Positions 49,774-60,855 are shown, counted from the stretch's first letter. The stretch: DNA of 64,000 bases from Arthrobacter sp. NEB 688 (GCF_013201035.1 NZ_CP053707.1:1364001-1428000), one strand, 5' to 3'. Notes: a model not told the origin generated them from the letters alone. Program-made: numbers and translations.

Positions 49774-51321
49774 ATGACCCTGCGCCGCCTCGCCCTCGTC
49801 GCGGGCGCCGTCGTCGTCTCCACCGCCCTCGCCGGCTGCTCGGTCGTCGACGGCCTGAGCGGCGGGAGCAGCTCGCGGCCGTCGGTGTCGGTCAGCCCGC
49901 AGACCCCGCCGCCGGGGAGCCAGGGGCTGGACCGCTTCTACGCCCAGCAGCTGGACTGGACCGAGTGCTCCGGGGCGGAGTGCGCCCAGCTGACCGTGCC
50001 GGTCGACTACGCGAAGCCGTCGGGCGCGACCCTCGAGGTCGCCGTGCTGCGGGCCCCGGCGAAGAAGTCGGGGAAGCGGATCGGCTCGCTCGTCGTCAAC
50101 CCGGGCGGACCCGGCGGTTCGGGCGTCGACTACGCGCGCGCCGCGGACTTCATCGTCGGTGGCGACGTCCGCGACCGCTACGACGTCGTCGGGTTCGACC
50201 CGCGCGGGGTCGGGCGCTCGTCGCCGGTCGACTGCCTGTCGGACGCGCAGCTCGACGCCTTCCTCGGGTCCGACCCGACCCCGGACGACGCGACCGAGGA
50301 GCAGCAGTTCGCCGCCGGCGCCGCCTCCTTCGCCGCCTCGTGCGCCCAGAACGCCGGCCCGCTCCTCGCGCACGTCTCGACGCAGGACGCCGCCCGCGAC
50401 ATGGACGTCCTGCGGGCCGCCCTCGGCGAGGAGAAGCTCACCTACCTCGGCAAGTCCTACGGCACCTACCTCGGCGCCACCTACGCCGAGCTCTTCCCGC
50501 AGCAGGTCGGCCGCTTCGTCCTCGACGGCGTCGTCGCCCCCGACCTCACCTCCGCCGAGATCAACCTCGGCCAGGCCGAGGGCTTCGAGCGCGCGACCCG
50601 GGCGTGGGCGCAGTACTGCGTCTCCGAGGGCGACTGCCCGCTCGGCGACTCCGTCGACGCCGTGATGACCGGCCTCCAGGGCTTCCTCGCCGACGTCGAC
50701 GCCACCCCGCTGCCGAAGACCGGTGACGGCTCCGTGCCGCGGCTGACCGAGGGCTGGGCCTCCCTCGGCATCGCCGCCGCGATGTACGACCAGGGGGCCT
50801 GGCGCACCCTCGTCGACGCGATGACCGACGCCGTCGACGGCGACGGCACCGCCCTGATGCAGCTCGCGGACCAGTACGCCGACCGCAACCCCGGTGGCGG
50901 CTACGCGGGCAACATCATGGAGGTCATCTACGCGGTCAACTGCCTCGACAAGCCCGAGTCCGACAGCGTCCCCGAGCACCAGGCGCTCGCCGACGCCGCC
51001 GCGGAGAAGGCGCCGACGTGGGGGCGCTACCTCGCGTGGAGCTCGCTGCCGTGCGGGTCGTGGCCGTTCGAGCCGACGAACGAGCCGCACGAGGTGCGGG
51101 CCGAGGGCGCCGAGCCGATCGTCGTCATCGGCACGACGCGCGACCCCGCGACGCCCTACGAGTGGTCGGTGCGCCTGCGCGACCAGCTCGCGAAGGCCTC
51201 GCTCATCTCCTTCGACGGTGACGGGCACACCGCGTACACCCGCTCGAACTCCTGCGTCGACGACGCGGTCGACGGCTGGTACGTCGACGGGAAGCTGCCG
51301 AAGGACGGCCTGCGCTGCTGA
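49774..51321 (+). CDS. Secreted lipoprotein alpha/beta hydrolase (tripeptidyl aminopeptidase-like, TAP)
   Basis: A 515-residue protein with a lipobox TALAGC (Cys22), so it is anchored to the outer face of the membrane. Oxyanion-hole segment VVNPGGPGGSG precedes the nucleophile elbow GKSYGTYLG (Ser228); Asp457 (TTRDPATP) and His485 (GDGHTAY) complete the triad. The C-terminal TAP-like domain has conserved cysteines. The family includes tripeptidyl aminopeptidases and related exopeptidases of Streptomyces and the mycobacterial Hip1-like hydrolases. Single-gene unit. Confidence 0.92.
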   Translation: MTLRRLALVAGAVVVSTALAGCSVVDGLSGGSSSRPSVSVSPQTPPPGSQGLDRFYAQQLDWTECSGAECAQLTVPVDYAKPSGATLEVAVLRAPAKKSGKRIGSLVVNPGGPGGSGVDYARAADFIVGGDVRDRYDVVGFDPRGVGRSSPVDCLSDAQLDAFLGSDPTPDDATEEQQFAAGAASFAASCAQNAGPLLAHVSTQDAARDMDVLRAALGEEKLTYLGKSYGTYLGATYAELFPQQVGRFVLDGVVAPDLTSAEINLGQAEGFERATRAWAQYCVSEGDCPLGDSVDAVMTGLQGFLADVDATPLPKTGDGSVPRLTEGWASLGIAAAMYDQGAWRTLVDAMTDAVDGDGTALMQLADQYADRNPGGGYAGNIMEVIYAVNCLDKPESDSVPEHQALADAAAEKAPTWGRYLAWSSLPCGSWPFEPTNEPHEVRAEGAEPIVVIGTTRDPATPYEWSVRLRDQLAKASLISFDGDGHTAYTRSNSCVDDAVDGWYVDGKLPKDGLRC

Positions 51322-51360
51322 CCTGCGTGGACCGATTCGCGATCGTCGCGCGGATGTCCA

Positions 51361-51366
51361 TATACT
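51361..51366 (+). promoter_or_regulatory. -10 element of the tRNA-Thr gene
   Basis: TATACT lies 32 bases before the tRNA 5' end and is one of the few near-consensus -10 elements in this GC-rich window. A -35 is not clear (TTCGCG at 51336-51341 would give a 19-base spacer). Confidence 0.55.
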
Positions 51367-51398
51367 CGTCCGGCGCGCTCGGTCCGCCGCGTGCGCAC

Positions 51399-51475
51399 GC
51401 CGCCTTAGCTCAGTCGGCCAGAGCGATTCACTCGTAATGAATAGGTCATCGGTTCGATTCCGATAGGCGGCTCCA
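51399..51475 (+). tRNA. tRNA-Thr (anticodon CGT)
   Basis: The acceptor stem GCCGCCT (51399-51405) pairs with AGGCGGC (51465-51471), with discriminator T and an encoded CCA (51473-51475). The anticodon stem ATTCA/TGAAT encloses loop CTCGTAA, giving anticodon CGT at 51433-51435 for the codon ACG. The T loop reads GGTTCGATTCC. ACG is a frequent Thr codon in this GC-rich genome. Confidence 0.97.
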
Positions 51476-51479
51476 CCGC

Positions 51480-51512
51480 ACGGCCCCCTCGACCCCGCGT
51501 CGAGGGGGCCGT
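51480..51512. terminator. Hairpin terminator after tRNA-Thr
   Basis: A perfect 13-base stem (ACGGCCCCCTCGA and its complement) at 51480-51492 and 51500-51512 with a seven-base loop, five bases after the CCA end. Confidence 0.9.
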
Positions 51513-51673
51513 CGTGCATCCCTCGTCCCGACTGGTTGCGACGTCCGCCGATCGACACCCCGTCCGGCGGCGTGTCGAGCGGCGGAACTCGCACCAAGTG
51601 GGGAAAGGGACGGGACTGTCGAAGGTCGGTGGACGGCGGGTCACGGGTCCGCGGTCGCACGTAGCGTGGCGAG

Positions 51674-52171
51674 ATGACCAGACCCGCGCCCCTGCCCACC
51701 GCCCCCGGCCAGGAGTCGGTGTGGGACTACCCCCGCCCGCCCGCCGTCGACGCGAGCGACGAGGAGGTCGAGGTGTGGTTCGGCGGCGTGCTCGTCGCCC
51801 GCTCCACCCGCACGTTGCGCGTCCTCGAGACGAGCCACCCGCCGACCTACTACCTGCCCCGCGCGGACTTCACCGAGGGCGCCCTGCGCCGGGCGCACGG
51901 CTCGTCGTACTGCGAGTGGAAGGGCGAGGCCGTCTACTTCGACGTGGTCGGGCGGCGCGAGGTCGCCGAGTCGGCGGCCTGGACCTACCCGCACCCGAGC
52001 CCCGGCTTCGAGGCGCTGGTCGAGCACATCTCCGTCATGCCGGGCGCGATGGACCGCTGCGTCGTCGCGGGCGAGGTCGTCACGCCGCAGGAGGGCGGGT
52101 TCTACGGCGGCTGGGTGACCAGCCGGGTCGTCGGGCCGTTCAAGGGCGGCCCCGGCACCTGGGGCTGGTGA
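51674..52171 (+). CDS. DUF427 family protein
   Basis: A 165-residue single-domain protein of the DUF427 beta-barrel family, recognised by VWFGGVLVARSTRTLRVLET, the PTYYLPRADF segment and the SSYCEWKGEAVYFDV stretch. The biochemical role is unknown. TAGCGT at 51662-51667 ends six bases before the ATG, with no ribosome-binding site, so the mRNA is probably leaderless. Confidence 0.88.
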   Translation: MTRPAPLPTAPGQESVWDYPRPPAVDASDEEVEVWFGGVLVARSTRTLRVLETSHPPTYYLPRADFTEGALRRAHGSSYCEWKGEAVYFDVVGRREVAESAAWTYPHPSPGFEALVEHISVMPGAMDRCVVAGEVVTPQEGGFYGGWVTSRVVGPFKGGPGTWGW

Positions 52172-52199
52172 CCCCGGCGCCACCGACCACGGGGGACGA

Positions 52200-52241
52200 C
52201 GAGACCCCCGGTCGCACCAGGTCGGTGCGCCGGGGGTCTCG
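52200..52241. terminator. Bidirectional hairpin between DUF427 and ppa genes
   Basis: A 12-base stem (CGAGACCCCCGG and its complement) at 52200-52211 and 52230-52241, extended after one unpaired base by CGCACC/GGTGCG. It lies between convergent genes. Confidence 0.85.
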
Positions 52242-52248
52242 TGCCGGT

Positions 52249-52269
52249 GGGCCCGCGCGCGGCGGGCCC
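52249..52269. terminator. Short hairpin just downstream of ppa
   Basis: An 8-base stem GGGCCCGC/GCGGGCCC with a five-base loop, seven bases beyond the ppa stop on the minus strand. Confidence 0.6.
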
Positions 52270-52276
52270 GACGGGG

Positions 52277-52909
52277 TCAGTCGTCGCTGAGCGGCTTGTC
52301 CTTGGTGGCCAGCTCGGCGCGGGCGCGCTCGGAGGCCTCGGCCAGCTCCTGGGTCGTGTGGGCCGAGCTCGGCGAGGTCGCGGGGACCTCGGCGTGCGGG
52401 GGCATCCGCCAGCGGGCCGTGGTCAGGCCGGCCGCGCGGGCCCGCTCGATGGCGTCGGTGATGCACGCCTCGGCCTCCTCGCGCCCCGCCCAGTGCGCGC
52501 CCTCGACCGACTTGCCCGGCTCGAGGTCCTTGTAGGTCTCGAAGAAGTGCTGGATCTCGAGGCGGTCGAACTCGGTGATGTGCTCGAGCTCGCTGATGTG
52601 CGCCTTGCGCGGGTCGCCCGCCGGGATGCAGAGGATCTTGTCGTCGCCGCCGGCCTCGTCGCGCATGTGGAACATCCCGATGGGACGGGCGCGCACGACG
52701 CAGCCGGGGAAGGTCGGCTCGTCGAGGAGCACGAGCGCGTCGAGCGGGTCGCCGTCCTCGCCGAGCGAGTCCTCGATGTACCCGTAGTCCGACGGGTACG
52801 ACATCGCCGTGAAGAGCATCCGGTCCAGCCGGATGCGGCCCGACTCGTGGTCGACCTCGTACTTGTTGCGGTGACCCTTGGGGATCTCGATGGTGACGTC
52901 GAACTCCAC
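52277..52909 (-). CDS. ppa: Inorganic pyrophosphatase (family I)
   Basis: Soluble enzyme that hydrolyses pyrophosphate. Residues 1-165 hold the family I core: [17 protein letters not shown], the [20 protein letters not shown] motif, and D-P-L-D-A-L-V. At 210 residues it is longer than the usual 160-175; the extra C-terminal 40 residues are Ser/Ala/Glu-rich ([20 protein letters not shown]) and probably not catalytic. GTG at 52909 is used, with GGGAG upstream. It is divergent from dacB. Confidence 0.97.
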   Translation of the reverse strand: MEFDVTIEIPKGHRNKYEVDHESGRIRLDRMLFTAMSYPSDYGYIEDSLGEDGDPLDALVLLDEPTFPGCVVRARPIGMFHMRDEAGGDDKILCIPAGDPRKAHISELEHITEFDRLEIQHFFETYKDLEPGKSVEGAHWAGREEAEACITDAIERARAAGLTTARWRMPPHAEVPATSPSSAHTTQELAEASERARAELATKDKPLSDD

Positions 52910-52993
52910 GGTGGAAAGACTCCCTCTGCTGCGTGACCTAGGCTCGTCCGACAGTCTGGCGCATGGAGGGCCCAGGGGACGAAGGGAGGCCGG

Positions 52994-54445
52994 GTGAGAC
53001 GTGTCATGCTCGCCGGCGCGAGCGCCCTGGTCCTCCTCGGGGGCGCCGGCTACGTGACCGCCGACGTGTACGACGTCGTCCCCGGCGTGCTGACCCGCGA
53101 CCGCGAGGCGCTGCCCGCCACCGGCCCGGACACGAGCGACGACGCGGCCCCCTCGCTGCTGCCGACCCCGTCCGCCCCGGGCGCCCCGCGCGAGGCGTCC
53201 GACGCGCCGGTGCCCTCGCGCGACGAGCTGGCCGCCGCGGTCGCCGGCGCCTCCGACGACCCGGCGCTGCGCCGGGGCCTCGGGGTGAGCATCCGCGACG
53301 GCGTGACCGGCGAGGAGCTGTGGTCGCGCGCCGCCGACGTCCCGCGCGCGCCGGCCTCGACGGCCAAGCTGCTCGCGGCCTTCGCCGTCGCCGACACCCT
53401 CGACCTCGCCGAGCGCGTGCCGACGAGCGTCGTCGCCGCCCCGGGCTCGCGCGACCTCGTGCTCGTCGTGCGCGGCGACATGCTGCTCGCCCCGGGCCGT
53501 GGGGACGCCGACGCCGTCGCCGGCCGGGCCGGGCTCGCCGACCTGGCGCGCCGGGTGGCCCGCACGCTCGTGGCCGACGGCCGCACCGACGTCACGCTGC
53601 GCCTCGACACCTCGTTCGCCCCCGGGCCCCGCGTGCCCCCGACGTGGAACCCGAACGACGTCCGCGACGGGTTCGCCGGGCCGGTGGTCATGACCGGCCT
53701 GACGACGACGCGGGCCACCCCGGTCCGCCCGGCCCCGACCCGGCCCGAGGACGTCGTCGCCCGCGCCCTCGTGCAGCGGCTGCGCGCCGAGGGCGTCACG
53801 GCCCGCCTGCGCCCGACCTCCACGTGGTCGCGCCCGGCGCCCGACGACGCCGTCGCGCTCGGCACCGTCGAGTCCGCCACCTACGGCGAGCTCCTCGGGC
53901 TGGCGCTCGCCGAGAGCGACAACTCCCTCGCGGAGAGCCTCGTCCGCCAGGCCGCCGCGAGCCTCGGCCGGCCGACGACGGGCGCCGACGCCAACGCCGA
54001 CCTCGTCCGCGCGCGCCTCGAGGCGGCCGACGTGCCGACCTCCGGCCTGCGCCTGAAGGACGCGAGCGGGCTGAGCCCGGGCCAGGCCGTCGCCCCCGCG
54101 ACGCTCTCGGCGGTGCTCGGGCTCGCCGTGCGCGGCGAGCCGGCCCAGCTGCGGGGCGTCGTCGCCGGGCTGCCGGTCTCGGGGCTGTCCGGCACGCTCC
54201 TGCACCGCTTCTCGTCCGACGCGACGCGCGACGTGCGGGGCCTGCCGCGGGCCAAGACCGGCACCCTGCGCGCCGGCTCGTCGCTGGCCGGCACGACCGT
54301 CGACGCCGACGGCCGGCCGCTCACCTTCGTCGTCCAGGTCGACGGGTTCCCCCGCACCTACGACGGCACGCTGCGCGCCCGCGCGGCGATGGACCGCGTC
54401 GTCGCCGCCGTGACCCGGTGCGGCTGCGACGACGCCGCAGGCTGA
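52994..54445 (+). CDS. dacB: D-alanyl-D-alanine carboxypeptidase/endopeptidase (PBP4/DacB family, peptidase S13)
   Basis: A 483-residue exported penicillin-binding protein. A signal-anchor ([20 protein letters not shown]) and a Pro/Ala linker precede the transpeptidase-fold domain with SxxK at Ser122-Lys125 (PASTAKLL), SxN in SDNSLAE (about 310) and KTG in AKTGTL (about 420). It trims or cleaves peptidoglycan peptides outside the membrane. It has a GTG start and lies 21 bases before the zincin gene, so these genes form an operon running into tilS and hpt. Confidence 0.95.
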   Translation: MRRVMLAGASALVLLGGAGYVTADVYDVVPGVLTRDREALPATGPDTSDDAAPSLLPTPSAPGAPREASDAPVPSRDELAAAVAGASDDPALRRGLGVSIRDGVTGEELWSRAADVPRAPASTAKLLAAFAVADTLDLAERVPTSVVAAPGSRDLVLVVRGDMLLAPGRGDADAVAGRAGLADLARRVARTLVADGRTDVTLRLDTSFAPGPRVPPTWNPNDVRDGFAGPVVMTGLTTTRATPVRPAPTRPEDVVARALVQRLRAEGVTARLRPTSTWSRPAPDDAVALGTVESATYGELLGLALAESDNSLAESLVRQAAASLGRPTTGADANADLVRARLEAADVPTSGLRLKDASGLSPGQAVAPATLSAVLGLAVRGEPAQLRGVVAGLPVSGLSGTLLHRFSSDATRDVRGLPRAKTGTLRAGSSLAGTTVDADGRPLTFVVQVDGFPRTYDGTLRARAAMDRVVAAVTRCGCDDAAG

Positions 54446-54466
54446 CGCGGATGAGAGGGTGAACCC

Positions 54467-55507
54467 GTGGGATACGTCGACTGGGAGTTCGCGAAGACCA
54501 CCGGCCGCACGCTCGTGCCCGCCGGTCCCGTGGTGTCGCCGGCCGAGGCGAGGGCCGAGGTCGAGGCCATCCGCGCCGCGGCCCGGGCGGCCCGGCAGCC
54601 GGTCGCCGAGACCGCGCGGATGCAGACCCCCGACGACGCGCCCGACGCCCTCGTCGTCGACCGCGCGACGTGGATCGCCGTCAACGCCGACTCGATGTCG
54701 GCCCTGCTCGACCCCGCCGTCGAGGCGATCGTCGGCAAGCGCGGCGTGACGCCGGGCGCGACCGCGCAGGCCATCGGCGGCAAGGTCACCGGCGCCGAGG
54801 CCGGCGCCCTCCTCGCGTTCATGGCGAGCAAGGTCCTCGGGCAGTACGACATCGCCCCGGCGGGCACCCCGGCCCTCCTGCTGGTCGCGCCCAACCTCGT
54901 CGCCACCGCGCGCGAGCTCGACGTCGACGCGGCCGACTTCCGCTCCTGGGTCTGCATGCACGAGGAGACCCACCGCGTGCAGTTCACCGCCAACCCGTGG
55001 CTGCGCGAGCACCTCATCGCCCAGGCCCGCCACCTCGCGGTCGACCTCGCCCCCGACACCGAGCGTGTCCAGGAGATCGTCTCGCGGGTCACCGAGCGCC
55101 TGCCGGAGGTCTTCTCCGAGGGCGGCACCGGCATCACCGAGCTCTTCGCCACGCCCGAGCAGCGCGAGCAGCTGGCCCGCGTCACCGCCGTCATGTCGCT
55201 CCTCGAGGGGCACGCCGACGTCGTCATGGACGACGTGGGCCCCGCGCACATCCCGACCGTCGCCCACATCCGCTCGCGCTTCTCGGCCCGACGCCGCGGC
55301 TCCGGCGCGCCCGACCGCCTGCTGCGCCGCCTCCTCGGCCTCGAGGCCAAGATGCGCCAGTACCGCGACGGCGCCGCGTTCGTCCGTGGCGTGCAGGAGC
55401 AGGTCGGCGTCGACGGCTTCAACGCCGTCTGGACCTCGGCCGAGACGCTGCCGCTGCCCCAGGAGATCGCCGACCCCGCCGCGTGGGTCCGGCGCGTCCA
55501 CGCCTGA
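54467..55507 (+). CDS. Zinc-dependent metalloprotease-like protein (DUF2342, zincin fold)
   Basis: A 346-residue protein of the actinobacterial family once annotated as coenzyme F420-associated. The zinc motif is HEETH at residues 165-169 ([11 protein letters not shown]), with a downstream acidic ligand likely in [12 protein letters not shown]. No signal peptide is visible, so it acts in the cytoplasm. Its real substrate is not known to me, and a link to F420 is not supported here because no F420 genes are near. It sits between dacB and tilS as in other actinobacteria. Confidence 0.88.
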   Translation: MGYVDWEFAKTTGRTLVPAGPVVSPAEARAEVEAIRAAARAARQPVAETARMQTPDDAPDALVVDRATWIAVNADSMSALLDPAVEAIVGKRGVTPGATAQAIGGKVTGAEAGALLAFMASKVLGQYDIAPAGTPALLLVAPNLVATARELDVDAADFRSWVCMHEETHRVQFTANPWLREHLIAQARHLAVDLAPDTERVQEIVSRVTERLPEVFSEGGTGITELFATPEQREQLARVTAVMSLLEGHADVVMDDVGPAHIPTVAHIRSRFSARRRGSGAPDRLLRRLLGLEAKMRQYRDGAAFVRGVQEQVGVDGFNAVWTSAETLPLPQEIADPAAWVRRVHA

Positions 55508-55549
55508 CGCCACCGCCGCTCCCCGCCCGGGCTGCGGCACACTGCCCGG

Positions 55550-56548
55550 ATGACGGAGCGCGCGTGGGGACGGCCGCACCCGGCCGTGGCCGCGGTGCGC
55601 TCCGCCGTGCGGGCCGTGCTCGGGGAGTGCGACCCCGGTGACCTCGTCCTCGTCGCGTGCAGCGGCGGGGCCGACTCGACCGCGCTCGCGGACGCGGCGC
55701 GGTTCGAGGGTGCGAGGGCCGGGGTGCGGGTCGGGGCGGTCGTCGTCGACCACGGCCTGCAGGACGGTTCGCGCGCGCTCGCCGAGGAGGTCGCCGCGCG
55801 GCTGCGCGCCCGGGGGCTCGACCCCGTCGACGTCGCGTCCACGTGGGTGACGGCCGAGCGCCCGGACGGGCTCGAGGCGATGGCCCGCGCCGCCCGCTAC
55901 CGCGTCCTCGACGACGCCGTCGCCCACCGCGGCGCACGCCTGGTCCTGCTCGGCCACACCCGTGACGACCAGGCCGAGCAGGTGCTCCTCGGGCTCGCCC
56001 GGGGCTCCGGGGCCCGCAGCCTCGCCGGGATGCCGTCCGCCCGCGGGCCCTACCGACGGCCGCTGCTCGGGGTCACCCGCGAGCAGACCCGCGCCGCCTG
56101 CACCGCCGAGGGCCTGTCGTGGTGGGAGGACCCGATGAACGAGGACCCGGCCTTCGCGCGGGTGCGCGCCCGGCGGGCCCTGCGCGACCTCGAGGCCGAC
56201 CTCGGGCCGGGCCTGGCCGCCGCCCTGGCCCGCAGCGCCGACCGGCTGCGCGAGGACGCCGACCACCTCGACGCCCTCGCCGACGCCGCCGTCGCCGCGC
56301 TCGGACCCGGGCCGTGGGCCGTCGACGCCCTCGAGGCCGCGCCGCGCGCCGTCCGGACGCGGGTCTGGCGCCGGCTCGTGCTGCGGGCCGGCGCCCCGCC
56401 CGGGCAGGTCTCGGCCCGCCACGTCGAGGCCTGCGACCGGCTGCTCACGCACTGGCGCGGGCAGGGGGCGGTCCACGTGCCGGGGGGCCTGCGGGTGCAT
56501 CGCTCCGGCGGCCGGGTGTCCATCGGTCGCCCCGCTCGGGTTGAATAG
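55550..56548 (+). CDS. tilS: tRNA(Ile)-lysidine synthetase
   Basis: Converts C34 of the tRNA-Ile CAT anticodon to lysidine. A 332-residue protein with the PP-loop ATPase motif [12 protein letters not shown] and the conserved [20 protein letters not shown]. The C-terminal third is a reduced substrate-binding region, as in short actinobacterial TilS. CACACT ends six bases before the ATG at 55550, suggesting a leaderless start. It is followed by hpt. Confidence 0.95.
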   Translation: MTERAWGRPHPAVAAVRSAVRAVLGECDPGDLVLVACSGGADSTALADAARFEGARAGVRVGAVVVDHGLQDGSRALAEEVAARLRARGLDPVDVASTWVTAERPDGLEAMARAARYRVLDDAVAHRGARLVLLGHTRDDQAEQVLLGLARGSGARSLAGMPSARGPYRRPLLGVTREQTRAACTAEGLSWWEDPMNEDPAFARVRARRALRDLEADLGPGLAAALARSADRLREDADHLDALADAAVAALGPGPWAVDALEAAPRAVRTRVWRRLVLRAGAPPGQVSARHVEACDRLLTHWRGQGAVHVPGGLRVHRSGGRVSIGRPARVE

Positions 56549-56584
56549 GCCCCGACCCACCCACCCCCTTCACCAGGAGCCGAC

Positions 56585-57136
56585 GTGGACGCTGCCCACA
56601 TGGGAGCCGACCTCGAACGAGTCCTCATCACCGAGGACGAGATCCACGCCAAGCTCGAGGAGCTGGCCGGCCTCATCGCCGACGAGTACGCGGGCAAGGA
56701 CCTCCTCCTCGTCGGGGTCCTCAAGGGCGCCGTCATGGTGATGGCCGACCTCATGCGCGCGCTGCCGATGACCGCGCCGGTCGACTGGATGGCCGTCTCG
56801 TCGTACGGCTCGGGGACCAAGAGCAGCGGGGTCGTGCGCATCCTCAAGGACCTCGACACCGACATCAGCGGCCGGCACGTCCTCATCGTCGAGGACATCG
56901 TCGACTCGGGCCTGACCCTGTCGTGGATCAAGTCCAACCTCGAGTCGCGCAGCCCCGCCTCGGTCGAGATCTGCACCCTCCTGCGCAAGCCGGAGGCCGC
57001 CAAGGTCGAGGTCGACGTCAAGTGGGTCGGCTTCGACATCCCCAACGAGTTCGTCGTCGGCTACGGCCTGGACTACGCGGAGGCCTACCGCGGGCTGCGC
57101 GTCGTCGGCACCCTCGCGCCGCACGTCTACAGCTGA
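56585..57136 (+). CDS. hpt: Hypoxanthine phosphoribosyltransferase
   Basis: Purine salvage enzyme making IMP or GMP from the free base and PRPP. A 183-residue protein with the flexible-loop region [11 protein letters not shown], the PRPP motif [14 protein letters not shown] (about residues 99-112), and a base-recognition tail with [22 protein letters not shown] at 56585 follows AGGAG. The tilS-hpt-ftsH order is widely conserved. Confidence 0.97.
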   Translation: MDAAHMGADLERVLITEDEIHAKLEELAGLIADEYAGKDLLLVGVLKGAVMVMADLMRALPMTAPVDWMAVSSYGSGTKSSGVVRILKDLDTDISGRHVLIVEDIVDSGLTLSWIKSNLESRSPASVEICTLLRKPEAAKVEVDVKWVGFDIPNEFVVGYGLDYAEAYRGLRVVGTLAPHVYS

Positions 57137-57212
57137 GCCGACCTCCGCCGCGGACCCTCGGCCGAGCGGCCCGGGTTCGACAGCGGAACACGAGCGCCGA
57201 CGGGCTCGTTGC

Positions 57213-57218
57213 TAGCGT
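57213..57218 (+). promoter_or_regulatory. Candidate -10 element for ftsH
   Basis: TAGCGT in the 158-base gap before ftsH; it would give a 5' leader of about 70 bases. No good -35 element is seen. An AGGAGG-type sequence at about 57264 is too far from the ATG to act directly. Confidence 0.4.
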
Positions 57219-57294
57219 GTACCAGTCCCGGACGGACCGCCCGGGCCAGCCTCGACGAGCACCAGGAGGGTGGGGCCCCGCGCCCCGCGACCAG

Positions 57295-59394
57295 ATGGAC
57301 TTCAAACGCATTCTCCGGGCCCCGGTGTTCTGGGTGCTGGCCGCCCTCGTCCTGCTCCTCCTCGTGTTCACGGTGGGCGGGAACGGCAGCTACACGACGA
57401 TCACGACGGCGCAGGCCGAGAAGCTCATCACCGACAAGAAGGTCGAGTCGGCGGTGATGAGCACCGACAACGTGCTCACCCTCGACCTCAAGAGCGGCCA
57501 GACCTTCTCCGACCCCGCGAAGAAGATCTCGGGGGCCACGCAGGTGCGCGCCGAGTACGTCGACGCCCGCGCCGAGAGCCTCGTCACCGAGCTCAAGACC
57601 AACCTCCCCGAGGGCTACGACGACAAGGTCGAGGGCGACAGCGCCTTCTGGACCCTGTTCATCAGCTTCTTCCCGGTGCTCCTGCTCGTCGGCCTCTTCT
57701 GGTTCCTCATGACCCAGGCGCAGGGCGGTGGCTCGCGCGTCATGCAGTTCGGCAAGTCCCGCGCGAAGCTCGCGACGAAGGACACCCCGAAGGTCACCTT
57801 CGCCGACGTCGCCGGCGCCGACGAGGCCGTCGAGGAGCTCCACGAGATCGTCGAGTTCCTCCGCGAGCCGGCCAAGTTCCTCGCCGTCGGGGCGAAGATC
57901 CCCAAGGGCGTGCTGCTCTACGGCCAGCCCGGTACCGGCAAGACGCTCCTCGCGCGCGCCGTCGCCGGCGAGGCGGGCGTGCCGTTCTACTCGATCTCCG
58001 GCTCGGACTTCGTCGAGATGTTCGTCGGTGTCGGCGCCAGCCGCGTCCGCGACCTCTTCGAGCAGGCCAAGGCCAACGCCCCGGCCATCGTCTTCGTCGA
58101 CGAGATCGACGCCGTCGGCCGCCACCGCGGCGCCGGCCTCGGCGGTGGGCACGACGAGCGCGAGCAGACGCTCAACCAGCTGCTCGTCGAGATGGACGGC
58201 TTCGACGTCAAGACCAGCGTCATCCTCATCGCGGCGACCAACCGCCCCGACATCCTCGACCCGGCGCTCCTGCGCCCGGGCCGCTTCGACCGCCAGATCG
58301 CCGTCGAGAACCCCGACATGATCGGGCGCCACCGCATCCTCCAGGTCCACTCGGCGGGCAAGCCGATGGCCGCCGACGTCGACCTGCTCGCCGTCGCGCG
58401 CCGCACCCCCGGGATGACCGGCGCCGACCTCGCGAACGTCCTCAACGAGGCGGCGCTGCTCACCGCCCGCGGTGACAAGAAGCTCATCGACGACGAGATG
58501 CTCGACGAGGCGATCGACCGCGTCATCGCCGGCCCGCAGAAGCGCACGCGCATCATGTCGGCCAAGGAGCGCAAGATCACGGCCTACCACGAGGGCGGCC
58601 ACGCCCTCGTCGCGGCGGGGATGAACCACCTCGACCCGGTGACCAAGGTGACGATCCTGCCGCGCGGTCGCGCCCTCGGCTACACGATGGTCATGCCCGT
58701 CGACGACAAGTACTCGACGACCCGCAACGAGATCCTCGACCAGCTGGCGTACGCGCTCGGTGGCCGTGTCGCGGAGGAGATCATCTTCCACGACCCGACG
58801 ACCGGCGCCGCGAACGACATCGAGAAGGCCACCGCGATGGCCCGCAAGATGGTCACCGAGTTCGGGATGAGCGAGCGCGTCGGCGCGATCAAGCTCGGCC
58901 AGACCGCGGGCGAGCCGTTCCTGGGCCGCGACATGGGCCACCAGCGCGACTACTCCGAGCAGGTCGCCGCCGTCGTCGACGAGGAGGTGCGCAAGCTCAT
59001 CGACTCCGCGCACGACGAGGCGTGGCACGTCGTCAACGACAACCGCGACATCCTCGACCGCCTCGTGCTCGAGCTCCTCGAGAAGGAGACGCTCAACGCG
59101 GCCGAGCTCGCGGCGATCTTCGCCGACATCCACCGGCGCCCCCGGCGCCCGCTGTGGCTCTCGAGCGAGCACCGCACGCTGTCCGACATCCCGCCGGTGC
59201 TGACGCCGGCCGAGGAGGCCGCCCTCGCCGGGCGCGCGAACGGCTCCGGCGCCCCCGCCGGCGCCGTCGTCACCCCCGGCGACCCGGCGACCGAGGCGGC
59301 CATCGACGCGCGGGCGCAGGACGGGGCCGGCCGGGCCGAGCACCCCGCGTCCCAGACCGTCGAGGTGCCGGAGGGTGGGCGTGTCGAACCCTGA
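57295..59394 (+). CDS. ftsH: ATP-dependent membrane zinc protease FtsH
   Basis: Membrane-anchored AAA+ protease for quality control. 699 residues. Two membrane helices (about 11-28 and 119-140) flank an outside segment of about 90 residues. The AAA domain has Walker A GQPGTGKT (210-217), Walker B IVFVDEID (265-272) and the second region of homology [20 protein letters not shown]. The zinc site is HEGGH (432-436), with Gly for the more common Ala, as in many actinobacteria. The last 80 residues are an Ala/Glu-rich tail. It leads directly into the folate operon. Confidence 0.98.
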   Translation: MDFKRILRAPVFWVLAALVLLLLVFTVGGNGSYTTITTAQAEKLITDKKVESAVMSTDNVLTLDLKSGQTFSDPAKKISGATQVRAEYVDARAESLVTELKTNLPEGYDDKVEGDSAFWTLFISFFPVLLLVGLFWFLMTQAQGGGSRVMQFGKSRAKLATKDTPKVTFADVAGADEAVEELHEIVEFLREPAKFLAVGAKIPKGVLLYGQPGTGKTLLARAVAGEAGVPFYSISGSDFVEMFVGVGASRVRDLFEQAKANAPAIVFVDEIDAVGRHRGAGLGGGHDEREQTLNQLLVEMDGFDVKTSVILIAATNRPDILDPALLRPGRFDRQIAVENPDMIGRHRILQVHSAGKPMAADVDLLAVARRTPGMTGADLANVLNEAALLTARGDKKLIDDEMLDEAIDRVIAGPQKRTRIMSAKERKITAYHEGGHALVAAGMNHLDPVTKVTILPRGRALGYTMVMPVDDKYSTTRNEILDQLAYALGGRVAEEIIFHDPTTGAANDIEKATAMARKMVTEFGMSERVGAIKLGQTAGEPFLGRDMGHQRDYSEQVAAVVDEEVRKLIDSAHDEAWHVVNDNRDILDRLVLELLEKETLNAAELAAIFADIHRRPRRPLWLSSEHRTLSDIPPVLTPAEEAALAGRANGSGAPAGAVVTPGDPATEAAIDARAQDGAGRAEHPASQTVEVPEGGRVEP

Positions 59395-59407
59395 CCAGGA
59401 GGTCGTC

Positions 59408-60007
59408 ATGACGCAGGACACGGGCACGACGCGACCTCCGGTCGACGTCCCGCGCGCCGAGGCCGCGGTCCGGGAGTTCCTCTACGCCATCGGCGAGGAC
59501 CCCGACCGTGACGGTCTCCTCGAGACCCCGAAGCGGGTGGCCAAGGCCGCGCACGAGCTCTACGCCGGCCTCTGGCAGGACCCTGCCGAGATCCTCAGCA
59601 AGACCTTCCCGATCGAGCACGAGGAGCTCGTCATCGTCCGGGACATCCCGATGTACTCGACGTGCGAGCACCACCTGCTGCCCTTCCACGGGGTGGCGCA
59701 CATCGGGTACATCCCGGGCCCGGACGGCACGGTGACCGGGCTGTCCAAGCTCGGGCGCCTCGTCGACGTCTACGCCCGCCGGCCCCAGGTGCAGGAGCAG
59801 ATCACGACGCAGGTCGCCGACGCGCTCGTCGAGCACCTCGGGGCCCAGGGCGTCATCGTCGTCGTCGAGGCCGAGCACCTGTGCATGTCGATGCGCGGCG
59901 TGCAGAAGCCGGGCTCGCGGACCATCACCTCGGCGGTGCGCGGGCAGCTGCGCGACGTCGCCACCCGGGCAGAGGCGATGTCGCTGCTGCTCGGCGGGAA
60001 GCGGTGA
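59408..60007 (+). CDS. folE: GTP cyclohydrolase I
   Basis: First enzyme of folate synthesis (GTP to dihydroneopterin triphosphate). 199 residues. Zinc ligands are in [12 protein letters not shown] and [14 protein letters not shown]. The ATG at 59408 follows AGGAGG; an upstream in-frame start at 59375 lies within the ftsH end. The stop overlaps folP as GTGA. Confidence 0.97.
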   Translation: MTQDTGTTRPPVDVPRAEAAVREFLYAIGEDPDRDGLLETPKRVAKAAHELYAGLWQDPAEILSKTFPIEHEELVIVRDIPMYSTCEHHLLPFHGVAHIGYIPGPDGTVTGLSKLGRLVDVYARRPQVQEQITTQVADALVEHLGAQGVIVVVEAEHLCMSMRGVQKPGSRTITSAVRGQLRDVATRAEAMSLLLGGKR

Positions 60008-60855
60008 CCGGGGCGCTGACCCTGCCCACCGGCCGGCCCGGCCGGCCGGTGGTCCTCGGCGTCGTCAACGTCACGCCGGACTCCTTCAGCGACGGCGGCG
60101 AGTGGTTCCAGCCCGCCGACGCCGTCGCGCACGGGCGACTCCTGCGCGCGCAGGGCGCCGACGTCCTCGACGTCGGCGGCGAGTCGACGCGCCCCGGCGC
60201 GCAGCGGCCCTCGGAGGCCGAGGAGCTGCGCCGCGTCCTGCCGGTCGTCGAGGCCCTGGCGGCCGACGGTCCGGTCTCGGTCGACACGATGCGTGCCTCC
60301 GTCGCCGCGGCCGCGCTCGACGCCGGCGCGACCCTCGTCAACGACGTCTCGGGCGGCCTCGCCGACTCCGGGATGCTGCCGCTCGTCGCCGAGCGCGGCG
60401 TGCCCTACGTCGCGATGCACTGGCGCGGCCACAGCGCGGGGATGCAGGACCGCGCCCGCTACGACGACGTCGTCGCCGACGTCGGCCGCGAGCTGCGGGG
60501 GCGCCTGGACGCCGCGCTGGCCGCCGGGGTCGACCCCTCGCGGCTCGTCCTCGACCCGGGCTTCGGGTTCGCGAAGCTCGCCGCCCACAACTGGGAGCTC
60601 CTGCGCCGCCTCGACGAGGTGATGGACCTCGGCCAGCCGGTGCTCGTCGGCACCTCGCGCAAGAAGTTCCTCGGCCTCGTCGGGCGCGAGGGCCGCGAGG
60701 AGCGCGCGCCGCTCGAGCGCGACGTCGCGACCGCGGTGACCACCGCGCACGCCGCCGCCCACGGGGCGTGGGGCGTGCGGGTGCACGACGTCGTCGCGGC
60801 CGTCGACGCCCTCGACGTCGCGCAGGCCCTGCGCGGCCCGGGGGCCGACGCGTGA
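60004..60855 (+). CDS. folP: Dihydropteroate synthase
   Basis: Joins 6-hydroxymethyl-dihydropterin diphosphate to p-aminobenzoate; the target of sulfonamides. 283 residues. The TIM-barrel motifs are all present: [42 protein letters not shown] and GTSRKKFLG. The GTG start overlaps folE, and the stop overlaps folB-folK as GTGA, so this is one tightly coupled operon. Confidence 0.97.
   Translation: MTGALTLPTGRPGRPVVLGVVNVTPDSFSDGGEWFQPADAVAHGRLLRAQGADVLDVGGESTRPGAQRPSEAEELRRVLPVVEALAADGPVSVDTMRASVAAAALDAGATLVNDVSGGLADSGMLPLVAERGVPYVAMHWRGHSAGMQDRARYDDVVADVGRELRGRLDAALAAGVDPSRLVLDPGFGFAKLAAHNWELLRRLDEVMDLGQPVLVGTSRKKFLGLVGREGREERAPLERDVATAVTTAHAAAHGAWGVRVHDVVAAVDALDVAQALRGPGADA

Noticed and set aside
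52277-56560. A 1,427-codon frame on the minus strand ending in pyrophosphatase sequence
   Set aside because: Only the last 210 codons are the real ppa gene. The rest is antisense to dacB, the zincin gene and tilS, with no domain-like composition.
58588-58602. HEGGH instead of HEAGH in FtsH as a damaged protease site
   Set aside because: The metal ligands and catalytic Glu are intact, and Gly at this position is common in actinobacterial FtsH.
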